Notes: a model not told the origin generated them from the letters alone. Counted from the first letter of the stretch, positions 32,285 through 44,014 are shown. The stretch: DNA of 64,000 bases from an uncultured Prevotellaceae bacterium (GCA_902776545.1 CACYQO010000003.1:1-64000); one strand, 5' to 3'. A program made the numbers and translations.

Positions 32285-35200
32285 TTACGGCTCGCTTATT
32301 GAAACCCAAACGTTTTCCGTAGCGCCACTTGCCTTGTACAGTTGCGTTCTTGCAGTTCCATTTGTCTCTGCATTTATAGGAACATAGAATGTCTTTCCTA
32401 TCCAACTGGCTTCTCCATTGGTAAGAACCACAATCTGCATGTATTCATTGCCGTCGAAGACCTTGAAATTGCCTGTAGGAGCTGCGGTACCCGTGCTATA
32501 CTGAGTGCCACCGCTTGATGCACTATACGATTTGAAGGAATAGGTCTTATGCACATAAGGATTAATGGATACCCACAGTGAAGTGGGATTTTTTTGTTCA
32601 GCATCGAACAGCTGTAGTCTGCCAGAGCTTTCGGGATTGACGTAGAACTTCTTTCCCACATATTCACCGTACTTACCGTTGGTGAGGATCTCCACCTCAG
32701 CCAATTTGGCACCATCTAATGTAACGTAATTACCTGTGGTCTGGGCAAGACCTGACGACCAGGCCTCCCCTCCTGTCGACGCACTATATGACGTGAAGCT
32801 ATAAGTCTTTACGTCGTTGTTCTTTCCGATGACCACTTCCGTGTCACCCGTCACCTGTGCATTGTTACCAGCACCGTAGACGTTGCCACGGATGTCGACG
32901 CCCTCAACAGTCACTAACTGGTATGAAGTCCAATCTGGTCCTGAGGGAGCCCTACCTTCACTGTCTTCAATAGGCTTCGACACAAGCGGAATGACCTCTC
33001 CCACCTTTGTACCGATGTTCACATGAGGCGTTCCGATGACAGCAGCAGCATTACCGCCACCAAACACCTCATAGATGGCACCGATGGCGCCCACTTCGTG
33101 AGCAGGAACATACACCGTATGGGGGTTGTCCGTAGCGTCTACCACCTTGGAATAGCGTTTGTTGGCAGCATCAAGCACAAACCCTTTGTTTGTGAAATAC
33201 GTATCTGATGTCTGGTCACTGTACTTTCCCTTCGTCACGTTAATGTTCACCTGCGGGTTGCCCACCATCGTGGCAGGAGCACCATAGCCACCACCGAAGA
33301 TGCTGCCGATACTGGTAAACGACTTGACGTTCACCACCGGGTCAGCCACGGGGTCGTTGCCCGATTCCTTCACGCTACCGTCATCATTATAGCCATAGAC
33401 CGAGTAGGCCGCATTGCAGCCACCGCCATACAGCTCGCCGATGATGATGGGATTACAGCCCGTCTCCTCGATGTTCACCGTGATGGAGCCTCGTATAGCG
33501 CCGCCGGCATCGTTACCGCCAAATACCTGCCCGTAGGTGCCATTGGTGATGGTAAGTACTACATTGCCGTTGACGTCAGCATCCGCAGCACCACCGTATG
33601 CCTTTTCCAGACCACTGATACAGCCAATCTCCAATACGGCGTCACCATCCTGTGGGGCATTACGACCACCGCCGTATGCCTCGCCGACGGTAAAGTTACA
33701 TCCACGATCTTCCAATGTGGTACGGGACTCCACACGCACATTGCCTCGACTGTTCGAGCCGCCATACACCTCATGCACGGTACCGCCGTAGATGGTGGCA
33801 TGCGTCTTACCGATGCCGTAGCCATAGTTTGTCTCACGACTCTCCCTGGTAGAGGCTTCTGGATCGTTATTAACCGCCAGTATCGGGTCAGACTCCGTAC
33901 CAGTTCCAGTACCTAAATGCGTATAGTTTTTTAAACCCACGTTGGCACCAGGATTATCGTACCATTTACCATCCAACTCGTAGTCGTTATAGCCGTTACC
34001 GCCACCGAACACCTGACCAATCTCATAGGTACCATTGACAGTCACCTCCGTGGCTGGCACAGAGGCAGCATTACCACCGCCATACACCGTCTTGATACTG
34101 GTCAGGTCACAACCATCGATGATGACGTATGCCTTGGCAGTGTCCGCCACGGCTTTGAGATCGGGCTTATAGGCAGCCAAGTTGCCGCCGCCATAAACGG
34201 CATTCACCTCGTAGGTGGTGTTGGTCTTGGCAGGCTTGTCGTTCACCGTTCCATTAGTCTTCGTTACAGTCCGATAGACATGTACGGTGACACCTTTCTG
34301 CGGGCTACCATTCAGGTTGTTACAACCAAAGATGGTGCCCTTCACCTCGCAGTCGCCGTATGTGGTGGTTTGTCCTGATGTCGTCGGTTCATTCAACTTC
34401 ACCAGCACGTTGCCATAGACCTTGGCCTCGACAGCTGTGACAGCAGCCTGGGCCTCAACTGCAGAAGTCTTAGTTTTTTCTGCATCAGTTAATGCTGCAA
34501 ACTCATCAGCTGTTAATGATGTTCCTTTATCAGCATTATATTCATTAACATCTGCATAAAGAACTGCTGGTTGTTCAGCCACGGCATCCTTTGCCAGTCT
34601 TCCCAAGCCACCGCCATAGACATTACGGTTGATGGTGCCGCCCTTCAGGTTGACGGTGGTAGTGGGATAGACGGTAGTTTGAGTGACTTGGTGTGTCACA
34701 GGATCTGTTGTTTCAACTGTGCTCGTAGTGTTCGAGTTAGCCAGTGATCCGCCGCCATACACATCTTCCGCTATCGTTCCGCCTTGGATGTTGACGATGA
34801 CACTACCTTTGGTAAGACCCAACTCACCGCCGCCAAAGACGGAGCCATTGACAGTCGCATTGCCGTCGATAGTCACTTCGGGGTGGGTTGCTAAAGCCAA
34901 CGTTTCAAGATACGTTGAATATGCAGAGTAACTCTGGAGATAATCCCATACAAATTGAGACCCCGTTTCATAACGTCCCCAAGTATAACCTTCGTTAGGA
35001 TATTCTTTACTTGCAGGGAAGTCTGTAGCATTTGTATAGACCGTCATACGTCTGGACCGTTTCGAAGGGTCTGTATTTGTCATATCGAAATGAGGCGTGA
35101 CACCCTGACCGGCACCAAAGACGTCATCACCGATTTGAGCATTACCCAGAACGGTTACATAACAGTACCCACCGCCTTGCAATATGGATGGCATTTTCTG

Positions 35201-38200
35201 TGCATCAAGGCCATATCTGCCCACAGAAGCGATCTCGCCACCACCATAGACACTATGTGCCACATGAGCATCTTCATCAACTATGACTGTAGTGTTGCCA
35301 CGCACCAAAGCAGAGTATCCATGTGTCTCAACGCCCGCACCGCCACCGAATACGCTACCATTGATAATAGGTTCACTATTCCCCCCTTCTTCTTCTGGTG
35401 CAAGTCCTATCTTCACCTGGGAATCTGTCTCCACGCGGCCAACCTCGCCACCGCCATAGACGTTACGGTTCACCGTACCGTTACTGATGTTGACATTCGT
35501 ACTGTATGCGATAGCTTTCTCACACCAGAAGGTGGATTCCTTACCTTTACCGGCTCCGAACACATGGCCATTAATAACTGCAGAGCTACCATTGACGGTC
35601 ACATTGCAAACGCCAGTGTTCTTGTTATTGGTATTGGCAGACGTATTGGTAGTGCCGTCAGTATTTTGCCAAGTAAACGTCCTCATGTCATCAGAAACAG
35701 TAAATGTTCCCACACAGCCTAACTCTCCACCACCATAGACATTGCCTTCGATGGTGCCACCTGTGATAGAAACGTTGGTGTTTTTCTTCACCTGAGCGGC
35801 TTGGTTAATGATGGCATCCTTGTCTCCGCGTGCTGCACCAAAGACATTACCGTCGCCATTCGTACCATCAACACCTATTGTACCGCCACTGACGTTAATC
35901 GTGGTCGTGCCACCGCTGATAGTCGTTGTCGTAACATTATTGGCAGTTGTAGTAACCGTTTTACCCACTGATCCCATGGCACCGGCACCATAGACATTAC
36001 GTACAACTGTGCCGCCAGTGATATTGACCGTAGTCGTTCCATACACGATACCAGCCAAGGAGTTGAAGAGCTGACCATTACCATCGTGCGTTTCCAATGC
36101 ATGATCTTCATAATACTTATCCGTACCGCAGCCGCCGCCATAGACATTGCCACGGTAGGGATAGGCAGCACCAGCGTATTCCGTGCCATTAGAGGTAACA
36201 GTATACCCAGGATCAGTATTGTCATAAATGCCGATAGTACCGTAATTGATGGTGACCTCAGCGTCGTTGAACACGTGTCCGTTCTCGCCACTACCATAGA
36301 CAGTGCCTTTGATGGAGGGACCAGTGGCAGCGACGTAGCCTTCCTGGCCTGGCGTTCCCGTTGCTGCCGTGCCTATGATAACATTCGCATCATAGACCCA
36401 GGCACAGTAGTCGTCGCGCTCTTCCGGTCGATTGATGTCGCCTCGCGACGAGCCGAACACCATGCCGTTCTCCTTGCCGTCGTAGCCGATGGTACCGCCA
36501 GTGATGGTGACTCTGGCAACACCGGAGTTGGTGTGAGCTGTGTTGAGACCCTCAACACCAAAAACCTTTTGGGTTCCAGTTTGAGCATCAGTATCCATTT
36601 GGTAAGTAAAATCACCCACCGAACCATAAGCACCGCCACCATATATATTATGGTATATCCTAGGCTCGCCGCTTACCGAGCCAGCACTGATGGTCACGTT
36701 GGTATTACCATATACATGGCCGCTACGCACAGTGTTGCCATGACCGCTGCCGCCGCCATAGACATTACCCATCTTGGCGCCGCCAAAGTAGCGTCTGTTG
36801 CTGCCGGAAATAGTGATTGGTGCAATACCTACAGTACCGCCACTCACAGACACGTATGTATCTCCACTATGACCAGTAGTCAGTGTCTCGCCCAGGGTTT
36901 TTGACTCGCCCACGGCTGCCATCTCACCACCGCCATAGACACTGGCCAACACACTACCAGCTGTCATGTTGACCTTTGTTCCAGCCTTCACACGTCCGGC
37001 AATATACTTGGGATACGACGTAATAGTAGTACCGCGTTGAACTTCTATTTTTTCCACAAGGCTGCCATAGCCACCGCCGAAGACGCTGCCGAAGGTGTAT
37101 TGAACAACATTGCTACCGTCAACTACCTTGGTGCCGATGGTACCGCTATTGATGTTTACTTCAGTACCTACATTGACATCTTGGTTTGCAGCGTTCTTGG
37201 CAGTATGATAGCCTACCACCTGGCCCAGCTCGCCGCCACCATAGACGTTGCTCTTGATGGTACCGCCCGTAATTGTCACCTTGGTACTCTTGGCATTGCC
37301 TAACTTCCACCAGTCAACACCATTGATGTAAGTCTTTCCGTCCTGTTTATAGAAATTACCCATGCCGCCGGCAAAGACGTTACCACCCTTAGTGTGAGTA
37401 AGATGTCCGGTTGTAGTGTCAAACTCCGTTTTGGGGATGCTGTTATGCTCTTTCCAAGCCTGCCATTGTGCATCCGTCCACGTCTTAAAGTCAGTGTTTT
37501 CGAGTTCACTGGGAGCGTTGCCTGTGCTTGGGGTCGTATTAGGAATAATGTACTCACAGTTATTACCAATCGTGCCGCCACTGATGGTGATGTCGATGTG
37601 GCCACGACCAAGTCCGACATCTCCTTCCTTGTAGAAGTTGGTGGTGTTTCCTTCGTCGTCTTTATTGTCATCTTGCATAACACCATAATTAGCGGTATTA
37701 GTAGACTCAAAGAGTCCATAGCCCACAGAGCCTAATCGTCCGCCGCCATAGACGGAGCCGAGTATGTCACCGCCCTTGATTTCAAGCTTGACGCTGCCAG
37801 CCACATTACCCGCTGTATAGGCATCGGCACCGAAGCCACGGCCACCGCCGAATATGTTACCATCGACGTAACTGGTGCCCCACTGGCCGATGGTCGGCCC
37901 TGAATGGTCATCATTACCGATAGTCATCTTAACATCACGATGCACATGGCCATCCTCACCACCACCGAACACAGAGCCATAGATGGTGCCACCCGTGATG
38001 TTCACCTCCACTTCTTTCACGTTCGTTTTCTTGTTGAAGAGTACGCGCTGGTCGCCCTTACCGGCTCCAAAGAGGTAGCAGGTCAAGGGGTGGGCGGCAA
38101 TCTGCTTCAGCGTGCGCGGCACGCCAAGCGTGGCCGTGCCACCGAAGTTAACGGTGCATTTGCCGTACACATCGGTCAACTCGTTACCACCATAGATGTT

Positions 38201-41200
38201 GGTCAGAATATGTCCGCCCGTAATATTCACCTCGGTATTGCCACCTACAGAACCAGCCTCTGGGTGCCATTGGCCCGGACGATACGGAATAACACCACTA
38301 CCGCCGCCAAACACGTTGCCGTAGAACGTATGACCGTCATCGGCTGTCGTGCGACCGCCCTTGGAGTCATAATTTGTAGTTCCGTAATACTTGTCCCATG
38401 GCGCATATTTGCCAGCTCCTGTAGCTTGTCCGTATGGCCAGCTGGCACATTCGGGCAGAGAATGATCATTATAGTATTTGTCATGCACTAATGCATATAA
38501 ATCGGGTTCTTTCGTTGCGTCTGGAATCAGATTTCCTGCTGCCCACTCTGCTGCCGTATAGGGACGATTGACACCCATGGGAATTTCTGGTGTCTCCAGT
38601 TTGTCAAGATAGATACCATTATTATCCATTTGCACATAGCCATTGCCAATCTGGCAATTACCCTGAATATTCACTTGCGTATCGTGCTGCACATAGCCAT
38701 TCTCGCTGCCACCATAGACGGAACCCTTGACGAAGGCGTTTTCTTCGATAGTAACGTAGGTCTGGGTGGCTAAGCCCAGCGTTTCAACATACGGAAGGTA
38801 ACCTTCTTCATTTGTGCCAGCTATCGCTTCGTTCTTTGACAAATATTCCTGTTTGGTATTGCCCGGTGTCACTCGCCAAGCTTTTTTATCATCCGCATAA
38901 CCTTCGTATGGCAGCACTCCCTTTCCAGCACCAAACACGTGGCCCATGTCATCGGGATAGCCAGTAGCAGTCATCACCATAGCAGCATCAGGACCGATGA
39001 CGGCATTGTCGCGGACAATGACGGTGCAATAGCCACTGCCTTGGTTTGCCAATGACTCAGGCAGTCCCTGAGCGTTAATGTTATATTTGCCCACCGAGGC
39101 TATCTCGCCGCCGCCATAGACGCTCTTCTTCACCTTGGCCTCGCCCTGGACGGTGACATAACTGTTGCCGCGCGCCAGTGCTGAGTAGCCGTGGGTATTG
39201 ACACCTTTGCCAGCACCGAAGACATTGCCCGTGATAACAGGCTTACTATTTGCGTCGTTTTCACAACCTATCGTCACCGAAGTATCCTCTTCCACACGGC
39301 CTTTCTCACCGCCGCCATAGACATGGCCGTGGTCAGCATTGCCATCACCGATGGTGCCGTTACCGATAGCGACATTCGTGTTCTTGGTCACCATAGCTTT
39401 TCCGCACCTGAAGGCACCAGGCAAAGCGTCTGTGCCTACTGGTTCAGCTGCTTCACCCATGCCACCGCCGTACACATTGCCGCCGATAAATATGCCAAGA
39501 GCATTTGCTGGAGTAAATGACACGCTTGTATAGTTATACCTTCCAATGGGGTTATTCTGATCATCAAGTATTTCCTCTCCCTTGACAGCACCGATGTTCA
39601 CGAAAGTGCTGCCTTCTATGTCAATCACATCTATATCTTTATTATTACTATCTTTAGCAAGATGAGTTTTACCCACATTGGCCAGTTTACCGCCGCCATA
39701 GACATTGCCAGTGATGTAGGCACCCTGGACATCTGATTCCAGTGTTTGGGGAGTAACCCCGTCTTGTTCATATTGTACCTTGTATTCACCATTTTCTTGA
39801 GCAAACACATATACTGATTCCTTGGTTTTCGTACCGATATTGACCGTGGTGTTGCCATAGACAGCAGCAGCATCACCACCACCATAGACATCGCCAATCT
39901 CACCCAAAGCATTGGCATTTCCTGTTTGACCATTGCGACTAATTTCACTGGCATGGGCACCGGGAATCATGTTGATGTTCACCGTCGGATTGCCATATAC
40001 GGTAGCAGTGGTACCATAGCCTCCACCAAACACCTCTCTGATGCGGGTGCAGGAGATGATGTTCAATACAGGCGGGGCGTATCCTTCAAATTTATTGTCT
40101 CCGGTTATTGGAAAGACTGTCCAAGATGCTTCGCCAGATTCACTATATGAATAGGTCTTCACAGGCAGATGAGGATCATCTGCAGATTCTCTTGGAACAA
40201 GTTGGAGTTTGCCAACTGATGACAGTACAGCATGCTCATTGGTATCCCCTTTGCCATTGCCATTTTCAGCTTCGGTTTCTTCAGTTTTCACATAATAGCC
40301 ATATTGCGAGTAGGCAGCATTGTTTCCGCAGAGATAAAGATGGTCGATATTGAGGGGAATACAGGTCGTTTCCTCGATATTCAGGATAATGTGACCCTTG
40401 ATGCAACCACCGGCGTTGTTGCCACCGACCACCTTGCCCCAGGTGCCACTGGTGATGGTCAACTCCACGTCGCCATTCACATTGGCGTTGTCAGCACCGC
40501 CGAAAACCAGAGGAACTTTCTCGGAAGGTTTACAACCCATGATAATCTTCAGGTCACCATTCACATCGGCATTCTTACCAGCGCCCACCAACTTTGCAAC
40601 GTCCAAGGTACAAGAACCAGTTCCACCATCGGCAATGTCAATAGTCACGTCTCCATGAACGGTTCCCTTCTCATTACTGCCGCCGTATGCTTCATGCACA
40701 GTGCCGCCATAAATCAAGGTGTTTGCGTTGCCATTGACATTGGCGCCAGGGTTTATCGTCCAGGTGCTTCCTTTTTTGTATTTGTCCTTACCGTTACCAC
40801 CGCCGAAGACGCTGCCAATCTCGTAACAACTATTGATATCCACCATCGTCTCAGGAACAGCAGCGGCATTACCGCCACCATAGACCGTCTGGATGCTGGT
40901 GGCATCACATCCGTTAATGATGACATGCGCCTTTTTGCCCGCTGCCTCGTAGGGCGCCAAGTTACCGCCACCATACACAGCAGCAACTTCATAGGTTGGA
41001 GTCACATACCCAGTGGCAGTTTCATAATCATCCGGGTGGTCATCCATTATAGCTTTATTGGCCGCTTTTACTCCCGCAGTCGTTCTTGCTTGTGTACCGC
41101 CATTACCAGCAACAGTCCTCCATACCATCACCGTCACATCGCCCTGCGGCGAACCCAACAGATTGTTACAGCCGAACACTCGACCGCTCTTAATCACCTG

Positions 41201-44014
41201 TACAGGCGTTTCGCTTGTGCCAGCATTATCGTAAGTGGTATAGAAGGAAGTGGCAGTTGATCCACCATTACTACCCAGAGTCACATTGATATCACCCCAC
41301 ACCACGGCTTCAATGTCTTTCGCCGCAATAGTATTCTGAACATCGTAAAAGCCCGTCTTTTGTCCTAATCCGCCACCGTAGGCATCGCCCTTGATGGTGC
41401 CACCAGTCAGGTCAACGGAGGTTGTGTAATAAGCAGAACCCTCAGTATGAGCCCATGTGGCTTCTTGACGATAATAGATAGTACCTCCATCTGCCGTTGC
41501 ACTTTCGTCCGTGATTTTTGTGTATGTATATTTACCATCAGTCTCTGTCCTTGTGTATAGACCGGTTACGGAAGCACCTGCTGTTAGCCCGGTGACTTCC
41601 ACATAGCCGTTCACATCCCAGTTGCCGAGGTTCGTATCTGCCAAAGCACCGCCGCCATAGACATCCTGTTCCACGGTGCCGGCAACCATGTTTACATCCA
41701 CGTTTCCTAAGGTAACACCCCTCTGGCCACCGCCATAGACAGAGCCATAGACGGTAGGAGTGCCCGAAGCAGTGATAGTCCCTGTCGTCTCATTCGGTGT
41801 CCACGTACCACCGATGGTCACATGGGGATGGCTGGTCAAGGCCAGCGTCTTCAGGAATGCAAGATAATCAGCTTCTGTTTTATAATATCTCTTGATAAAC
41901 TTCTGTCCTTCATATCCTTCTGCATAAGTTTCCCAATAATCCCATGTGTCACCTGGGGTATCACTTGGACGGTTTTCATAGATCTGCATACTATAAACAT
42001 CCTTATAACTTAAAGAATTATAATGAGGCGTGACACCCTTACAGGCACCATAAACATTGTGCCCTGTGCCACTTTCCCCAATCTTAGCATTATCTTTGAT
42101 GTTGACGATACATGTTCCGCCGGTTTTGGGTTTTGTCGGTAATCCACCAACTACTTCAAATTTTCCCACCGAAGCAATCTCGCCTCCGCCATAGACGCTA
42201 CCGCCTACCTGGGCAGTGCCCTGAACAGTGACAGCAGCGTTGCCACGCACCAAGGCTGAGTAGCCATGAGTCGCCAAACCAGCACCGGCACCGAATACGT
42301 TGCCCGCGATAGTGGGGGCATTTGTTGCTCCTCCTCCAGAACTAGAGCCTTCTCCCTCCCCTGAACCAGAGCCTCCTCCTGCGGGAGCAACTCCTATCGT
42401 CACGATCGCATCAGTTTCCACACGGCCCACCTGACCGCCGCCATAGACGGTACCATTCACCGTGCCGGCAGTGATGGTGACATTCGCTTGGTACGCAATG
42501 GCTTTCTCACACCACCATGTTTCGCCAGAACCCTTACCTGCTCCATACACATTACCTTTAGTGAATGTACCATCTGAATTCTGTGTAACGCCAGTGCCTA
42601 TCGTACCTCCGTTGATAGTAACATTGCAAACACCTGTGTTATTCCAACTGTAGCTATCAGGGTCTGGGGCTGGGTCAGTTTGATCAGTCCACATGTAATT
42701 GTAACTGGCGTTCTTCTTAATTCTACCCACATCGCCCAAGCTTCCACCGCCATAAACGCTGCCGTCAACAGTACCGTCACTGATAGTGAGGTTGGTGTTT
42801 ATCCTCACTCGTCCGGCTTCTGCGAAAGAAAGAAGGCCTTTTCCGCCACCAAAGACATCACCATTAACAGTGCCTTTCAGCATATTTACTGCAGTACTGT
42901 AATACACAAAACCGCTCTCGCTGCCACCATAGACAGTGCCCTTGACGATAGGAGCATTGGTAGAAGCGGTGATACTTGGCGACTCCCCTGTCGTTTCTCT
43001 CTTTCCGCCAATGACGACATCGGTCTCAGAGGCTCGGCCCAGCGTCTCAACATATTTAAGGTAATCGTCGTTAGTAGCAAAAAACTCCCAAACCATTTCG
43101 GTATCTACATTTCCGTCTTCATCGACATAATAATCCCAAACTTCTCCTCGGTTGCCATCATTATGATCCTCATTCTTGTACACCATACGTTTGGACCTGG
43201 CCTCATCATCTTCAGTATTATTATAAATAGGCGTAACCCCCTGACCGGCACCATACACATCGCCTGTGTTGGCTTCTTTTCCGATAACGGCATTATCTTG
43301 AATATTGACGGTACATTTTCCACCGGCTTTCAATGAATATGGCATTCCTATTCTTACTTCTGGATGTTCTGTGTCTCCCGCCAAACGAACATTATATCTG
43401 CCTACCGTCGCTTTCTCTCCGCCGCCATGGACATTTTGCCAGACCTGTGCTTTACCCTGAATGGTGACAGTAGCATTACCACGTACTAATGCCGAGTATC
43501 CATGCGTCTCTACACCCTTACCGGCACCGAACACATGACCTTTGACGATGGGTGTTAAAGATTCATCTCCTTCTGTTCCTATCGTCACGATGGTATTCCG
43601 TTCCACGCGGCCAACTTCACCGCCGCCATAAACGTCACCTTCCACCGTGCCGTTAGTGATGATGACTGTCGTTCCACCATCAAGTGGAACGTATGGATCT
43701 TGTTCTGTTCCAGAACCAGATGTGCCTGTGTTTTCCACTCCCACCATGGCTTTATCGCAAGTGAAATTGTCAGCCTTACCCTTTCCGCCTCCGAACACAC
43801 TACCATTGACTGTGCCGGTGCTCATGTTCACCTCGGTATTTTCCTTCACATCGGCCAGGTTTCCGCCGCCGTAGACATTGCCGTGAACGATGACTCTTGG
43901 AGTTGACTGAACATCATCTTCTGCCATTGCATTGGCATACGTCACAAACATCAGCGTTCCCGCAAACACCGCCTTTAAGGCTTTCGAAAGACTGTTGTTC
44001 ATATCTTGCTTCAT
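32285..44014 (-). CDS. Giant secreted protein with GGG-rich repeats (3909 residues)
   Basis: A signal peptide (about 9-32, ending NAMAEDD) is followed by dozens of short repeats of the type GTVxGxVYGGGxxGxV (YGGG, FGGG, YGAG), with a beta-helix-like spacing of hydrophobic residues. A longer unit beginning THGYSALVRGNA occurs four times (coding positions near 43500, 42250, 39185 and 35320); a YGGGNAA...FGGGNGK unit occurs twice (near 40860 and 34060). The end is two copies of a 75-residue unit (TYSFTSYSAS... and TYSFKSYSAS...), with no clear T9SS tail. Probably surface-bound or an adhesin; no function is known to me. Only small gaps separate it from the upstream AAA/nuclease gene and the downstream phosphatase gene. 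Confidence 0.85.
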   Translation of the reverse strand: MKQDMNNSLSKALKAVFAGTLMFVTYANAMAEDDVQSTPRVIVHGNVYGGGNLADVKENTEVNMSTGTVNGSVFGGGKGKADNFTCDKAMVGVENTGTSGSGTEQDPYVPLDGGTTVIITNGTVEGDVYGGGEVGRVERNTIVTIGTEGDESLTPIVKGHVFGAGKGVETHGYSALVRGNATVTIQGKAQVWQNVHGGGEKATVGRYNVRLAGDTEHPEVRIGMPYSLKAGGKCTVNIQDNAVIGKEANTGDVYGAGQGVTPIYNNTEDDEARSKRMVYKNEDHNDGNRGEVWDYYVDEDGNVDTEMVWEFFATNDDYLKYVETLGRASETDVVIGGKRETTGESPSITASTNAPIVKGTVYGGSESGFVYYSTAVNMLKGTVNGDVFGGGKGLLSFAEAGRVRINTNLTISDGTVDGSVYGGGSLGDVGRIKKNASYNYMWTDQTDPAPDPDSYSWNNTGVCNVTINGGTIGTGVTQNSDGTFTKGNVYGAGKGSGETWWCEKAIAYQANVTITAGTVNGTVYGGGQVGRVETDAIVTIGVAPAGGGSGSGEGEGSSSGGGATNAPTIAGNVFGAGAGLATHGYSALVRGNAAVTVQGTAQVGGSVYGGGEIASVGKFEVVGGLPTKPKTGGTCIVNIKDNAKIGESGTGHNVYGACKGVTPHYNSLSYKDVYSMQIYENRPSDTPGDTWDYWETYAEGYEGQKFIKRYYKTEADYLAFLKTLALTSHPHVTIGGTWTPNETTGTITASGTPTVYGSVYGGGQRGVTLGNVDVNMVAGTVEQDVYGGGALADTNLGNWDVNGYVEVTGLTAGASVTGLYTRTETDGKYTYTKITDESATADGGTIYYRQEATWAHTEGSAYYTTSVDLTGGTIKGDAYGGGLGQKTGFYDVQNTIAAKDIEAVVWGDINVTLGSNGGSTATSFYTTYDNAGTSETPVQVIKSGRVFGCNNLLGSPQGDVTVMVWRTVAGNGGTQARTTAGVKAANKAIMDDHPDDYETATGYVTPTYEVAAVYGGGNLAPYEAAGKKAHVIINGCDATSIQTVYGGGNAAAVPETMVDINSCYEIGSVFGGGNGKDKYKKGSTWTINPGANVNGNANTLIYGGTVHEAYGGSNEKGTVHGDVTIDIADGGTGSCTLDVAKLVGAGKNADVNGDLKIIMGCKPSEKVPLVFGGADNANVNGDVELTITSGTWGKVVGGNNAGGCIKGHIILNIEETTCIPLNIDHLYLCGNNAAYSQYGYYVKTEETEAENGNGKGDTNEHAVLSSVGKLQLVPRESADDPHLPVKTYSYSESGEASWTVFPITGDNKFEGYAPPVLNIISCTRIREVFGGGYGTTATVYGNPTVNINMIPGAHASEISRNGQTGNANALGEIGDVYGGGDAAAVYGNTTVNIGTKTKESVYVFAQENGEYKVQYEQDGVTPQTLESDVQGAYITGNVYGGGKLANVGKTHLAKDSNNKDIDVIDIEGSTFVNIGAVKGEEILDDQNNPIGRYNYTSVSFTPANALGIFIGGNVYGGGMGEAAEPVGTDALPGAFRCGKAMVTKNTNVAIGNGTIGDGNADHGHVYGGGEKGRVEEDTSVTIGCENDANSKPVITGNVFGAGKGVNTHGYSALARGNSYVTVQGEAKVKKSVYGGGEIASVGKYNINAQGLPESLANQGSGYCTVIVRDNAVIGPDAAMVMTATGYPDDMGHVFGAGKGVLPYEGYADDKKAWRVTPGNTKQEYLSKNEAIAGTNEEGYLPYVETLGLATQTYVTIEENAFVKGSVYGGSENGYVQHDTQVNIQGNCQIGNGYVQMDNNGIYLDKLETPEIPMGVNRPYTAAEWAAGNLIPDATKEPDLYALVHDKYYNDHSLPECASWPYGQATGAGKYAPWDKYYGTTNYDSKGGRTTADDGHTFYGNVFGGGSGVIPYRPGQWHPEAGSVGGNTEVNITGGHILTNIYGGNELTDVYGKCTVNFGGTATLGVPRTLKQIAAHPLTCYLFGAGKGDQRVLFNKKTNVKEVEVNITGGTIYGSVFGGGEDGHVHRDVKMTIGNDDHSGPTIGQWGTSYVDGNIFGGGRGFGADAYTAGNVAGSVKLEIKGGDILGSVYGGGRLGSVGYGLFESTNTANYGVMQDDNKDDEGNTTNFYKEGDVGLGRGHIDITISGGTIGNNCEYIIPNTTPSTGNAPSELENTDFKTWTDAQWQAWKEHNSIPKTEFDTTTGHLTHTKGGNVFAGGMGNFYKQDGKTYINGVDWWKLGNAKSTKVTITGGTIKSNVYGGGELGQVVGYHTAKNAANQDVNVGTEVNINSGTIGTKVVDGSNVVQYTFGSVFGGGYGSLVEKIEVQRGTTITSYPKYIAGRVKAGTKVNMTAGSVLASVYGGGEMAAVGESKTLGETLTTGHSGDTYVSVSGGTVGIAPITISGSNRRYFGGAKMGNVYGGGSGHGNTVRSGHVYGNTNVTISAGSVSGEPRIYHNIYGGGAYGSVGDFTYQMDTDAQTGTQKVFGVEGLNTAHTNSGVARVTITGGTIGYDGKENGMVFGSSRGDINRPEERDDYCAWVYDANVIIGTAATGTPGQEGYVAATGPSIKGTVYGSGENGHVFNDAEVTINYGTIGIYDNTDPGYTVTSNGTEYAGAAYPYRGNVYGGGCGTDKYYEDHALETHDGNGQLFNSLAGIVYGTTTVNITGGTVVRNVYGAGAMGSVGKTVTTTANNVTTTTISGGTTTINVSGGTIGVDGTNGDGNVFGAARGDKDAIINQAAQVKKNTNVSITGGTIEGNVYGGGELGCVGTFTVSDDMRTFTWQNTDGTTNTSANTNNKNTGVCNVTVNGSSAVINGHVFGAGKGKESTFWCEKAIAYSTNVNISNGTVNRNVYGGGEVGRVETDSQVKIGLAPEEEGGNSEPIINGSVFGGGAGVETHGYSALVRGNTTVIVDEDAHVAHSVYGGGEIASVGRYGLDAQKMPSILQGGGYCYVTVLGNAQIGDDVFGAGQGVTPHFDMTNTDPSKRSRRMTVYTNATDFPASKEYPNEGYTWGRYETGSQFVWDYLQSYSAYSTYLETLALATHPEVTIDGNATVNGSVFGGGELGLTKGSVIVNIQGGTIAEDVYGGGSLANSNTTSTVETTDPVTHQVTQTTVYPTTTVNLKGGTINRNVYGGGLGRLAKDAVAEQPAVLYADVNEYNADKGTSLTADEFAALTDAEKTKTSAVEAQAAVTAVEAKVYGNVLVKLNEPTTSGQTTTYGDCEVKGTIFGCNNLNGSPQKGVTVHVYRTVTKTNGTVNDKPAKTNTTYEVNAVYGGGNLAAYKPDLKAVADTAKAYVIIDGCDLTSIKTVYGGGNAASVPATEVTVNGTYEIGQVFGGGNGYNDYELDGKWYDNPGANVGLKNYTHLGTGTGTESDPILAVNNDPEASTRESRETNYGYGIGKTHATIYGGTVHEVYGGSNSRGNVRVESRTTLEDRGCNFTVGEAYGGGRNAPQDGDAVLEIGCISGLEKAYGGAADADVNGNVVLTITNGTYGQVFGGNDAGGAIRGSITVNIEETGCNPIIIGELYGGGCNAAYSVYGYNDDGSVKESGNDPVADPVVNVKSFTSIGSIFGGGYGAPATMVGNPQVNINVTKGKYSDQTSDTYFTNKGFVLDAANKRYSKVVDATDNPHTVYVPAHEVGAIGAIYEVFGGGNAAAVIGTPHVNIGTKVGEVIPLVSKPIEDSEGRAPSGPDWTSYQLVTVEGVDIRGNVYGAGNNAQVTGDTEVVIGKNNDVKTYSFTSYSASTGGEAWSSGLAQTTGNYVTLDGAKLAEVEILTNGKYGEYVGKKFYVNPESSGRLQLFDAEQKNPTSLWVSINPYVHKTYSFKSYSASSGGTQYSTGTAAPTGNFKVFDGNEYMQIVVLTNGEASWIGKTFYVPINAETNGTARTQLYKASGATENVWVSISEP

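Noticed and set aside
40232-41260. Plus-strand ORF of 342 codons
   Set aside because: Shadow of the GGG-repeat gene; no initiation context or domain.
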